Origin: Hahellaceae bacterium
GTDB taxonomy: Bacteria; Pseudomonadota; Gammaproteobacteria; Pseudomonadales; Oleiphilaceae
Direction of reading: 5' to 3'
Assembly (NCBI GenBank): GCA_024234575.1
Contig: JACKOB010000002.1
Span: forward strand, 1,178,001-1,242,000
Length of the DNA stretch: 64,000 nucleotides
A program made the translations under genes and the position numbers. Positions 18,063 through 26,026 of this stretch are shown here, piece after piece. Below the pieces are notes generated by a model, which saw nothing but the letters and a program-made list of their open reading frames with translations, did no database searches and was not told the origin of the DNA. The stretch's first letter is position 1. Each line of letters opens with the position of its first letter.

Positions 18063-18911
18063 ATGCTGATGGATCTGCTCAAGGACTTGTTCTCGATCAC
18101 TCTGGCGACGGTGCTCGATGTTGTTCCCATCGTAACCATTTTGTTTGGCTTTCAATTTTTAGTGATTCGGCGACCCATTCCTAACCTTAAACGGGTATTG
18201 TTTGGCTTTCTTTATGTCTTGATTGGTTTGTCACTGTTCCTTGTCGGACTTGAGCGGGCATTGTTTCCGCTCGGTAAGCTGATGGCGCAGCAACTCACTG
18301 ATCCGCAGTTTATTGCCGGTGCGAAGGATATCAGTGCGGATGCCTTACAGTGGTTTGATTATTATTGGGTCTACCTTTTCGCCTTTGCCATTGGCTTTAG
18401 TACGACCATTGCAGAGCCTTCTTTGATTGCTGTGGCAATTAAGGCCAACGAAGTATCGGGTGGTGCGATAGGTATTTGGGGGCTTCGCATTTCTGTGGCA
18501 TTGGGTGTTGCCATCGGTATATCTCTGGGCAGTTTTCGCATAGTTACGGGTATCCCTATCCATTATTTTATTATTACCGGCTATATAGTCGTGGTGCTGC
18601 AAACTTTTTTTGCTCCCAAATTGATAGTGCCTTTGGCCTATGACTCTGGCGGCGTTACTACCTCTACCGTTACTGTGCCTTTGGTGGCGGCACTTGGGTT
18701 AGGTTTAGCCGATACCGTACCAGGGCGAAGCACGTTGATTGATGGGTTTGGGTTGATTGCTTTTGCCAGTTTATTCCCGATTATGTCGGTAATGGCCTAT
18801 GCCCAGATTACCGCGTGGCGAGATATTCGCAGTAAGGCCAGATTTAAGCTAAGAGAAGAAAAAATACGTGCCGAAAAGGCGGCGCAATTGCTGGAAGCTA
18901 ATCGTGATTAG
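18063..18911 (+). CDS. DUF1538 multi-pass membrane protein, copy 2
   Basis: A 282-residue paralogue of the preceding protein, starting 8 bases after its stop. It shares [32 protein letters not shown] and [20 protein letters not shown], so the two probably assemble as a heteromeric membrane complex. Unlike copy 1 it ends in a charged cytoplasmic tail rich in Lys, Arg, Glu and Ala (~245-282), which could contact the PII-like or CBS partner. An ATG at 18069 is an alternative start. The transported substrate, if any, is unknown. Confidence 0.88.
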   Translation: MLMDLLKDLFSITLATVLDVVPIVTILFGFQFLVIRRPIPNLKRVLFGFLYVLIGLSLFLVGLERALFPLGKLMAQQLTDPQFIAGAKDISADALQWFDYYWVYLFAFAIGFSTTIAEPSLIAVAIKANEVSGGAIGIWGLRISVALGVAIGISLGSFRIVTGIPIHYFIITGYIVVVLQTFFAPKLIVPLAYDSGGVTTSTVTVPLVAALGLGLADTVPGRSTLIDGFGLIAFASLFPIMSVMAYAQITAWRDIRSKARFKLREEKIRAEKAAQLLEANRD

Positions 18912-18986
18912 GCCGCGACTGTATTGGTGTCATCGGTTAAAAAACAAAAAGCAATCGTGCGAAAAGACGCACAGAGGATAGAGGCT

Positions 18987-19337
18987 ATGCATTTTAAATT
19001 GTTGCTGGTATTTGTGGAAGACGATAAAACTGACAAAGTGATGAAGGCTGCTCGGGAAGCGGGAGCGACAGGTGCCACCATCATCAATAACGCTCGCGGT
19101 GAAGGGCTGAAGCGCAGTAAGACATTTTTTGGATTGACCCTCGAGTCCCAGCGCGACGTAGTGTTGTTTATTGTGGAAGAACACTTAGCGAGATCAATCC
19201 TTGAACGCATTGGCGAAGTGGGAGAGTTTGATACCAGCCCAGGCAGCGGTATTGCTGTGCAGGTTGATGTGGAAGATGCTATTGGTGTATCGCACCAAAT
19301 TGAAAGCCTCGTAGAAAAAATGGAGGACGAATTATGA
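18987..19337 (+). CDS. PII-like signalling protein of the DUF1538 operon
   Basis: A 116-residue PII-fold protein: MHFKLLLVFVEDDKTDKVMKA, then GATGATIINNARGEG and a C-terminal strand with AVQVDVEDAIGVSHQ. PII-like trimers bind nucleotides between subunits and often gate membrane transporters. The start at 18987 follows GAGG; an earlier in-frame start at 18924 lacks a site. The loop that carries the uridylylated tyrosine in GlnB is not evident, so classical nitrogen control is unlikely. Its stop overlaps the CBS gene (ATGA), implying translational coupling. Regulation of the DUF1538 pair is inferred from context. Confidence 0.85.
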   Translation: MHFKLLLVFVEDDKTDKVMKAAREAGATGATIINNARGEGLKRSKTFFGLTLESQRDVVLFIVEEHLARSILERIGEVGEFDTSPGSGIAVQVDVEDAIGVSHQIESLVEKMEDEL

Positions 19338-19777
19338 TAGATGGCAGTAAAAAGGTGGTAAAAGCGCGAGATGTAATGCGGGATGAACACATCGAACTTG
19401 ACGGGCTAATGACAGTGAAAGAGGCTCTCTTGGTAATGCGGGAGAAAAACTCGGGTGCAGTCATTATAAAAAAGCGTCACGAGCATGATGAGTATGGTGT
19501 TGTATTGCTTTCGGATATTGCGAAAAAAGTGCTCGCTAAAGATCGTTCACCAGATCGTGTCAATCTGTATGAAATTATGTCCAAGCCTGTGATCAGCGTG
19601 CCGCCCGAAATGGACGTGCGTTATTGTGCCCGGCTGTTTTTAAGTTTCGGCCTATCGAGTGCACCGGTAATTGAAAACGGTAAGGTGATTGGTGTTGTTG
19701 GGTATAAAGAGCTGGTGTTCAATGGGTTACTGGTGGAGAAAGACATACTTGGTAGCATTGATGCCCCCGTATCATAG
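19334..19777 (+). CDS. CBS-domain-pair protein of the DUF1538 operon
   Basis: A 147-residue protein made almost wholly of two CBS motifs: DGLMTVKEALLVMREKNSGA with GVVLLSDI, and MSKPVISVPPEMDVRYCARL with APVIENGKVIGVVGYKELV. CBS pairs bind adenine nucleotides and act as energy or ion sensors for channels and enzymes. Its ATG overlaps the PII gene stop by four bases. With the PII-like protein it gives the membrane pair two nucleotide-sensing partners. It is the last gene of the operon. Confidence 0.88.
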   Translation: MIDGSKKVVKARDVMRDEHIELDGLMTVKEALLVMREKNSGAVIIKKRHEHDEYGVVLLSDIAKKVLAKDRSPDRVNLYEIMSKPVISVPPEMDVRYCARLFLSFGLSSAPVIENGKVIGVVGYKELVFNGLLVEKDILGSIDAPVS

Positions 19778-19922
19778 CGACTTTTAGGGCGTTGGCCTGA
19801 TTATCAAATCGTCAGGGTTTGGTTTCCTTTTTTGTTGCACAATTCTTCCTTATTTCGTTGCTAGTGTTTATTAGGGTGAACTGTTCGGTTCATCGTAAAA
19901 CATCTATCAGCGGAGAATAACA

Positions 19923-20291
19923 ATGGAAATACAGGCAAACCCGCACGCATTTTTAAACCGGTCGTCTGGCATTGTCGGCCAGCAAAACAATGTAGACAAT
20001 CAGAATAAACCACAAGGCAGGCCACCAGAGGGGCCACCACCAGGCGGTATTCCACCCGGTCTGCAGCCGGCGGTTGCAACCCTCTCAGAAGACGAGCAGT
20101 CGCAGGTAACGACCATGCTTGAGTCGTTGAGTAAAGAGCAGATGGGGGCCTTAAAAAACGCCTTGGATGAATTAAAACCCCAGGCAAACAGTATGTCGGC
20201 AGAGGAAATTGGCAGTGCATTCTTTGATATGCTGCTATCGCTAACCGAATCGGATAATGACTCAGAAAATCTGATTGATGAGTATGTTTAA
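19923..20291 (+). CDS. Small proline-rich acidic protein of unknown function
   Basis: A 122-residue protein without signal peptide. Residues ~36-50 are proline/glycine-rich (RPPEGPPPGGIPPGLQP) and the rest is an acidic helical domain (LSEDEQSQVTTMLESLSKEQ and later SAEEIGSAFFDMLLSLTES). GGAGAA precedes the ATG by six bases. I do not recognise a family; a small helical adaptor is possible. It stands between the DUF1538 operon and a convergent toxin-antitoxin pair. Confidence 0.7.
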   Translation: MEIQANPHAFLNRSSGIVGQQNNVDNQNKPQGRPPEGPPPGGIPPGLQPAVATLSEDEQSQVTTMLESLSKEQMGALKNALDELKPQANSMSAEEIGSAFFDMLLSLTESDNDSENLIDEYV

Positions 20292-20406
20292 GGCTTTACG
20301 AGAGGATCTTAATATTTCGATGGCAATGAGACTAAATCGGTAATTGTGATCTTCTACGATGGTGCTAGTGCGAGTTAGTGGCGATGAGGTGAGTGGTACT
20401 CTGTTG

Positions 20407-20817
20407 TCACAAAACTTCTGCGCAGAAAAGAGCTGGGGTGACAATCCGTGTGCGGTCTATATGTCCAAGCTGCAACAGCCCGGCTCGCCGATCGCCAGTG
20501 ACAAGATAATCGGCTGAGCTGGCCTGCGCCATGGCCACCAGAAATGCATCATCTGGGTCAGTCGTTTCTATAACGATTTCTAATTTTTCTATCACTAAGG
20601 CACGTTGTAAGTTGTTTATCATAGCGCCGACCTTGGTCGGTTGCAGAATTGCTTGAAGCTTGGGATAGCGACTTGCTCGACGAATCTCATCCAGCTGCAT
20701 CAGCGATGTTACTACTTCAAAGCGTGCAGCGCGCCAGGCACGGTAAATCGTATCAGGCGCACCATGTGGTGAAATCAGTGCGCTAAACAAAATGTTAGTA
20801 TCCAGGACGACCCGCAT
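20407..20817 (-). CDS. PIN-domain toxin (COG1569-type)
   Basis: A 136-residue PIN-domain endoribonuclease: MRVVLDTNILFSALISPHGA with the first catalytic aspartate, a Glu in LMQLDEIRRASRY, and DPDDAFLVAMAQASSADYLVTGD with the later acidic residues. The family acts as the toxin of type II toxin-antitoxin pairs. Its ATG overlaps the antitoxin stop by one base (TGATG), which couples translation. Confidence 0.88.
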   Translation of the reverse strand: MRVVLDTNILFSALISPHGAPDTIYRAWRAARFEVVTSLMQLDEIRRASRYPKLQAILQPTKVGAMINNLQRALVIEKLEIVIETTDPDDAFLVAMAQASSADYLVTGDRRAGLLQLGHIDRTRIVTPALFCAEVL

Positions 20818-21056
20818 CAGCTTTTATGCGCCCACTCCAATGCCTCATCAATTATTGATGCCATATCCGTCTCGCTTACATTGGTGTTAGATGCTTTCAC
20901 TTGTTCGGCAGTGAGCTCCAGTATATGTGACTTCACGGCCTCTTCAATGAAACGAGACAAATCGCCTTTTCTGCCGCCCCCTTGGCTGGCAAGAAACATA
21001 CGAAGTGACTGATCTGTGTCCTGGGAAACGGCAACATTCCAACGCACGGTATTCAT
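20817..21056 (-). CDS. Ribbon-helix-helix-type antitoxin partner
   Basis: A 79-residue protein directly upstream of the PIN toxin. VRWNVAVSQDTDQSLRMFLA followed by DLSRFIEEAVKSHI fits the beta-strand plus two-helix pattern of RHH DNA-binding antitoxins. The C-terminal ~30 residues would wrap the toxin. It probably represses its own promoter; no clear operator was identified in the A/T-rich upstream stretch. Confidence 0.82.
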   Translation of the reverse strand: MNTVRWNVAVSQDTDQSLRMFLASQGGGRKGDLSRFIEEAVKSHILELTAEQVKASNTNVSETDMASIIDEALEWAHKS

Positions 21057-21223
21057 AATAACTTCTCAATAAGCATATGTGTGTATATGTGTTTATACAC
21101 CAAGGGTCTTTGGGCTGCAATAAGCTTAAAAAGTGTGGTGCGAGTTTTGCCAAAATTGGTGATATCTTAGAAATGCTAATGGAGTTTACTGAGCACATTG
21201 CCGTTTCTTTCACCAGAGATGCT

Positions 21224-21988
21224 TTAAACTTCTAGCAAAGGCTTGGTGCCCACCATGATGACATTTGAAGACTTGCCATCCCACTCACTTAATCGTGCGT
21301 AATCGCGTTCGAGTATGGTGGTTTCGAATCCGGCTTGTTGCATTAGCTGCTTGATGTTGGGGATGGTGATGGCTGTCATGCGGTGATGGTCATCCCAGGT
21401 TTGGGTTTCATGATTGCTTTCTCGGGTAATAGACAAAAACAAATCGAGCACATCGCCCTGGCCGCTATAGAACCAGCGCGAGCGAAAGGTGAGGTGTTCG
21501 GCATCCAGTGCCAGTTCGGAGACCACGCCGGTGTCGTTGGCGATGCCGTTTTTGTCTACGGCATCAAAAACAAAAGCCCCGCCGGGCTTAAGTGCTTGAT
21601 AGGCTTTGCATAATGTTTGCTGAAAGGCTGCAAGTGGATGGCTATAGTGCATCGAGTAGAGAAAGCTGGTGATGAGATCATATTCATGGTGCCGCTCAAA
21701 CTCTGCTAAATCGCTAAGCAACAGCGTAGCATCCGGGCAGCGCTTGGCGGTTTGGTCGAGCATTTCCTGACTGTTATCGAGACCACTGATGCTAAACCCT
21801 TTATCTTCCATCAGCTTTAGCAGTTGCCCCGTGCCGCACGCCAGATCGAGAAAGGCTCTGCCGCCAGAATTTGAAAAACACTGCCAGGCACGTTGTGCAA
21901 ATTCGCTTTGTTCGGCGTAGTCAATATCACTACAGAACTGGTCATAGTAGCGAGAAAGATCCAGATAAAGCTGGTTTTGTGCTGTCAT
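21224..21988 (-). CDS. Class I SAM-dependent methyltransferase
   Basis: A 254-residue Rossmann-fold methyltransferase. Motif I is FLDLACGTGQLLKLMEDKG, followed by the acidic loop ISGLDNSQEMLDQTAKRCPD and motif III-like ALKPGGAFVFDAVDKNG. The substrate cannot be told from sequence; the C-terminal strand pattern resembles small-molecule methyltransferases. Its neighbours are toxin-antitoxin pairs, so context does not help. It seems monocistronic. Confidence 0.9.
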   Translation of the reverse strand: MTAQNQLYLDLSRYYDQFCSDIDYAEQSEFAQRAWQCFSNSGGRAFLDLACGTGQLLKLMEDKGFSISGLDNSQEMLDQTAKRCPDATLLLSDLAEFERHHEYDLITSFLYSMHYSHPLAAFQQTLCKAYQALKPGGAFVFDAVDKNGIANDTGVVSELALDAEHLTFRSRWFYSGQGDVLDLFLSITRESNHETQTWDDHHRMTAITIPNIKQLMQQAGFETTILERDYARLSEWDGKSSNVIMVGTKPLLEV

Positions 21989-22155
21989 AAAGGGCCTCTA
22001 AAAGACAGACATTGTTCGCAAAGACATTGTGCGCATTAGTCACGGGGCGGCTAGATTACACGCTTTCACCGATATGACAAAGTGCAAAATTTGCTGCCTG
22101 GATGCAGCCACCGGGCGGGGAGGGTAGTAAATCAGCCAGTGTCAAACTTAGAAAA

Positions 22156-22566
22156 CTAGCCTCTATTTTTTATCCAGTTTTCTAATCTTAGCCCATCAAC
22201 ACGTTCAAATTCGCGCAGATTATTGCTAACAAGAACCAAGCCTTCGCCTCTCGCATGTCCCGCAATATAAAGATCGTTAACGCCTATGGTTTCCCCTTTT
22301 CTTTCCAGGTCTGCTCTTATTGAGCCATAGTGAGCTGCCGCTTTGTCATCGTATTGCAGCACATCCAATCGAGAAATAAAGTCTTCCACTCTTTTTAAAT
22401 TTCTCTCTGGCATTTCACTCTTTTCAACACCATGAAAAAGCTCTGCCAATGTAATTGAGCTAATACACATTTGCCCAGCATAACGATTGAAGGTTTCTAA
22501 TACTTCTAATGGTTTGCGTTTAATGACATAAATAACGATGTTTGTATCAAGCATGAATTTAAGCAT
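22156..22566 (-). CDS. vapC: VapC-type PIN ribonuclease toxin
   Basis: A 136-residue VapC protein. MLKFMLDTNIVIYVIKRKP carries the first catalytic Asp7, ISSITLAELFHGV the glutamate, GVNDLYIAGHARGEG the next aspartate, and LVSNNLREFERVDGL the final pocket. VapC toxins cleave tRNA or rRNA. Its ATG overlaps the vapB stop by one base (TAATG). Confidence 0.93.
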   Translation of the reverse strand: MLKFMLDTNIVIYVIKRKPLEVLETFNRYAGQMCISSITLAELFHGVEKSEMPERNLKRVEDFISRLDVLQYDDKAAAHYGSIRADLERKGETIGVNDLYIAGHARGEGLVLVSNNLREFERVDGLRLENWIKNRG

Positions 22567-22799
22567 TAAAACGCCTCACGCTCTGGCTGATCTTGAGAGG
22601 CACGCTCTTGCATAAAATCATCAGATACATTGTCTTCACTTAAAAAGAAGCTATCCCAAGTATTCTCTATCGGAGAAAGTATGCGTTCCTTTCCTAATAC
22701 ACGAACGTTCACCTTTTTAACATTTTCAGGGAAACGGGTTTCAGCCGGTAAACGAACCGACTGGGTGCGATTGTTTATAAATACAGTGCCTTGTTGCAT
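22566..22799 (-). CDS. vapB: VapB antitoxin
   Basis: A 77-residue antitoxin. I chose the ATG at 22799 because GGAGG lies five bases upstream, although the frame has an ATG at 22811. The N-terminal AbrB-like segment (TVFINNRTQSVRLPAETRFP) matches VapB proteins of the MraZ/AbrB type, and the acidic C-terminus should neutralise VapC. A 10-bp-arm palindrome lies in the promoter, typical of autoregulation by the VapBC complex. Confidence 0.92.
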   Translation of the reverse strand: MQQGTVFINNRTQSVRLPAETRFPENVKKVNVRVLGKERILSPIENTWDSFFLSEDNVSDDFMQERASQDQPEREAF

Positions 22800-22815
22800 A
22801 TAAGCCTCCATTTAC

Positions 22816-22842
22816 GTGCTATATACAAATTATATATAGCAC
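22816..22842. promoter_or_regulatory. Probable VapBC operator (inverted repeat)
   Basis: GTGCTATATA (22816-22825) and TATATAGCAC (22833-22842) form a perfect 10-bp inverted repeat with a 7-base spacer, 17 bases upstream of the vapB start, overlapping the likely -10 region. Confidence 0.75.
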
Positions 22843-23034
22843 GAGATAAGATGCAAACCCCTTTATACATTTGAACAAGCAGAGCATGCGGCAGCTTTAG
22901 AAGTGTAGGTCGATGATCTGCAACTTATAGATACGTATTTGCTCCTTGGAGTGACAGGAACAATATAAAGGGGCGGATTGAATTATTTTTATATTAGGCA
23001 AAGATTGAATTACCTGTGCCCGGACAGCGCTTTG

Positions 23035-23706
23035 TTAGCAAAGCTCAAACTTATAGCCAACCCCATACACCGAGTGGATGATCTCCGCATCGGGGGAGAT
23101 ATCAGCAATTTTCTTTCGCAGTTTTTTGATATGACTGTCAATGGTGCGGTCGCTGACAATGCGGTGATCGCTGTAGATATGGTTCATCAATTGTTCGCGG
23201 CTATATATTCGGCCGGGATCGGCATGCAGAATTTTAAGCAAATGGAACTCGACGGCGGTTAATGGCAGTTCTTTGCCATTGATGCTGGCTTTATAGCGGT
23301 CTTCGTCGAGAACAACGCCGTCATTGGACGCCCTGCTGTCTGGTTGTGTTCGTCGCAGCACGGCTTTGACGCGGGCCAGCACTTCTCTGGGGCTAAATGG
23401 TTTGCAGATGTAGTCATCGGCACCCAGCTCTAACCCGAGTAAGCGGTCGATTTCTTCAACGCGGGCAGTCACCATAATGATCGGTACTTGTGAGAACTGG
23501 CGAACTTCTTTACACAGAGTCATGCCGTCTTTACCGGGTAGCATTAAATCCAGCAGAATCAGAGCAGGGCGATTTGTTTTAACCCAATCAGTCACTTGCA
23601 GGCCGTTGTCGATAATAACCGGCGAAAAATTACTCTGCGTAAGATAGTCTGCCAGAAGCTGTGCGAGTTTGGGCTCGTCTTCAACAATGAGAATTTTTTG
23701 ATTCAT
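23035..23706 (-). CDS. baeR: OmpR-family response regulator BaeR-like
   Basis: A ~223-residue response regulator. The receiver has ILIVEDEPKLAQLLADYL, phospho-accepting Asp in LILLDLMLPGKDG and IDRLLGLELGADDYICKPFS, which follows E. coli BaeR very closely; the C-terminal winged helix ends in SDRTIDSHIKKLRKK and SVYGVGYKFE. BaeR activates envelope-stress and drug-efflux genes. It is downstream of its kinase gene by 32 bases, the same order as in E. coli. The ATG at 23706 is preferred over an in-frame GTG three codons upstream. No efflux genes are adjacent. Confidence 0.9.
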   Translation of the reverse strand: MNQKILIVEDEPKLAQLLADYLTQSNFSPVIIDNGLQVTDWVKTNRPALILLDLMLPGKDGMTLCKEVRQFSQVPIIMVTARVEEIDRLLGLELGADDYICKPFSPREVLARVKAVLRRTQPDSRASNDGVVLDEDRYKASINGKELPLTAVEFHLLKILHADPGRIYSREQLMNHIYSDHRIVSDRTIDSHIKKLRKKIADISPDAEIIHSVYGVGYKFELC

Positions 23707-23738
23707 AACAGCCACTTTTTATAGTGATAGGACGATTC

Positions 23739-25202
23739 TTAGTTAGCCAAGGGTAATGCAATCGTGATCCAAATACCGCCTAGCGGAGATGGTTGCGCAC
23801 TTATTTTTCCGTCGTGGGCAGCGACGATATTACTGCATATCGACAGCCCTAATCCGGCACCACCGGTTGCCCGGTTGCGTGAAGACTCTACTCTAAACAG
23901 ACGCTCGAACAATCTGCTTAGCTCTTCTTTAGAAACGCCCGGTGCCGAGTCTTTAAAATGAACAAGCACTTGTTTGTTTTTGGCTTCGATGTCGATTTCT
24001 AACCTGCCGGGGCTATCTGTATAGCGTAGTGTGTTTTTCAGCAGGTTGCTAACCAGCTGCCTGATGCGGCTTGCATCGGCGAAGACCATCACATTGCTCT
24101 GGTGTAACCTTAAGGCGAGGTCGATACCCTGATGCCGATACTCATCATTAAAACTGGCGACAGTGAGCTGCAGTATATCGACGATATTAATTTTTGCCTT
24201 TTGATAAGACAGCGCCCCAATATCTGACATCGACAGTTCATAAAGATCATCGACGAGTCGGTTTAGCTGACAAACTTCTGCATGCAGCGATTCAATGGCG
24301 GTTGTCGATGGTTGTCGAATACCATCCTGAATCGCTTCTATTTCACCTTTTAATACGGCCAGCGGCGTGCGTAGCTCGTGGGAAATATCTGCCACCCACT
24401 GCCTTCTTGAATTTTCATTGTGCAACAGAGTTTTTGCCAGGGTGTTAAAGTTTTTAGATAGTTGCCCCAACTCGTCCTGGCTCTGAACCTTAATGGTGGT
24501 TTCATAGTTACCACCAATGAGCTTTTGTGTGCCCCGGCTCAGCAAGCGAATGGGTTTGCTCAGGTGTGACGCGATGGGTAAGGTTGCCAATATGGATATC
24601 ACAATCAGTATGGCGGATACCCAAGTAAATGCTTGGTTTTGTTGTTTAACGAATAATAAATCCAGCTGACTTGTCAGTTCTTTTTGCGGTATCTGCCCCA
24701 CAAAACCAACGGTTTTTTTGTTCACGTTGATAGGGTAGAGCGTTAGTTCCGCGATGTTCGTTGGCCGGCCCCAGATAATGTGTTTATTCTCATCCAGCAG
24801 GTAGGGCAGGCGCGGGGCGTCGGCTCTGGGTAGCGCATCGTGGGGGGGCGGGCCGGGCGGTCTGGCGTTAGGTGGCGGCGGACGTCTTTCGCCCTCTCTC
24901 CCTTGCGGAAATGGCGGGCGCGAGGGGGCAGATTGGGGTAGCTTTAACGCGCCAAAGCCGGCGCTGAGTAATTCGTCCCAAGCGCGTCGGTTGTTTCTTA
25001 GGCGTTCCCAGTTACCCTGTGTTTGCCATTCATTTTGCAGTAGCGTCACAAAACTTTCGTATGTTTGCCGCTCTTGCTGCATCACATAGTCGCGAAAGCC
25101 TTCATTAAAATGCCACTGCATGATCAGAAACATACAGAGTACCACCCCGCCAGTCGCCGTTAACAAAGTGGCGAGCAGCTTGAATCGGATCGTTACTGTC
25201 AT
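23739..25202 (-). CDS. baeS: Sensor histidine kinase BaeS-like
   Basis: A 487-residue membrane kinase: first helix ~9-28, a periplasmic domain, second helix ~190-212, HAMP (HLSKPIRLLSRGTQKLIGG), HisKA with the phospho-acceptor in WVADISHELRTPLAVLKGE, and HATPase boxes QLVSNLLKNTLRYT and GGAGLGLSICSNIV. Adjacent baeR and similar organisation identify it as BaeS-like. The periplasmic domain has an unusual stretch at ~90-130 dominated by Pro, Arg and Gly (RPPPPNARPPGPPPHDALPR), not typical of BaeS, which could alter ligand sensing. It may be co-transcribed with the CotH and VTC-like genes upstream. Confidence 0.9.
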   Translation of the reverse strand: MTVTIRFKLLATLLTATGGVVLCMFLIMQWHFNEGFRDYVMQQERQTYESFVTLLQNEWQTQGNWERLRNNRRAWDELLSAGFGALKLPQSAPSRPPFPQGREGERRPPPPNARPPGPPPHDALPRADAPRLPYLLDENKHIIWGRPTNIAELTLYPINVNKKTVGFVGQIPQKELTSQLDLLFVKQQNQAFTWVSAILIVISILATLPIASHLSKPIRLLSRGTQKLIGGNYETTIKVQSQDELGQLSKNFNTLAKTLLHNENSRRQWVADISHELRTPLAVLKGEIEAIQDGIRQPSTTAIESLHAEVCQLNRLVDDLYELSMSDIGALSYQKAKINIVDILQLTVASFNDEYRHQGIDLALRLHQSNVMVFADASRIRQLVSNLLKNTLRYTDSPGRLEIDIEAKNKQVLVHFKDSAPGVSKEELSRLFERLFRVESSRNRATGGAGLGLSICSNIVAAHDGKISAQPSPLGGIWITIALPLAN

Positions 25203-25317
25203 GCAATGGCGGCCTTTAAATGGGTGATACCTTTATAGTAGACACTTGTGTTGTTTAGTTCACCACAGCGGTGGCAACTTCCTCAAAATTTACACAATTG
25301 CGGCAAATCTACCTGGC

Positions 25318-25932
25318 CTATTTAGCCCTAAACCTAAGTGTCTCATTGGTGTCAGCCAGTGCTGCCGTGTTTGGTAAACCAAGGTTTCCCGAGGCGCTGT
25401 AAATGCCACATGATTCGGTATAGTAAACCCGCAGCTGAGCGGTATCCCGCAGAAAATCAATTTCTACAATCGACACGTCTTTTACTGCTAAGCCTGTGCG
25501 TAAGCAGAGATCGGTGATTAGCTCCTGACGGCGTTCGGGTTTAATGTTGTCGATTTTCTCATATTGTATGAGCTGCTCCTTCCAGCCTGAGCTAAGAATG
25601 GTGGTTTCGCAGGCAATGGCGCTTACACAAATCAGCGTATGCAACAGCACCAGTTCTGGCAGTGATAGCTTGCCGCGGTGGTGCATGTGGTAGAAGAGGT
25701 AATCTGGTGTATCGAAATAGGTATTTTGGTAGTTAAATAAGCGGGCCCCATCTATCTCTAGTATCGAGTAGTAGGGAAGCATCGATTGCAGAATGTTGGT
25801 GGCCATCGCTGTGGGCAGAAGGTATTTGGTATCAACCCTGTCCATTAGTGCGGCAGTTTTTAAGTCACTGAGTTGGTGTGCAGCGTACTCGTTGATAGTC
25901 TCATTAATAGAGGTAAAAGCAGGACTGTTCAT
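25318..25932 (-). CDS. Degenerate VTC-domain (polyphosphate polymerase-like) protein
   Basis: A 204-residue protein. The first ~110 residues match the start of bacterial VTC-domain proteins (LMDRVDTKYLLP and NTYFDTPDYLFYHMHHRGKL). Immediately afterwards the expected RYKVR strand and the EVK / KGRT-type basic strands, which line the tunnel that binds polyphosphate and nucleotide, are missing, and the C-terminus (VSIVEID, where EVK is usual) is diverged. Family members next to CotH are usually ~250 residues or more. I infer an internal deletion, so catalytic activity is doubtful. It lies between CotH and BaeS genes; the DUF4956 gene common in such clusters is absent. Confidence 0.65.
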   Translation of the reverse strand: MNSPAFTSINETINEYAAHQLSDLKTAALMDRVDTKYLLPTAMATNILQSMLPYYSILEIDGARLFNYQNTYFDTPDYLFYHMHHRGKLSLPELVLLHTLICVSAIACETTILSSGWKEQLIQYEKIDNIKPERRQELITDLCLRTGLAVKDVSIVEIDFLRDTAQLRVYYTESCGIYSASGNLGLPNTAALADTNETLRFRAK

Positions 25933-26026
25933 GTTCAGTCTCCTGAGTATTTTGATGACAAAGTGTTAATGTTTTTGCCGCTGATCGAGAGGGCAAGCCG
26001 GTGATGCCCTCTCGGTTCGCATACCG

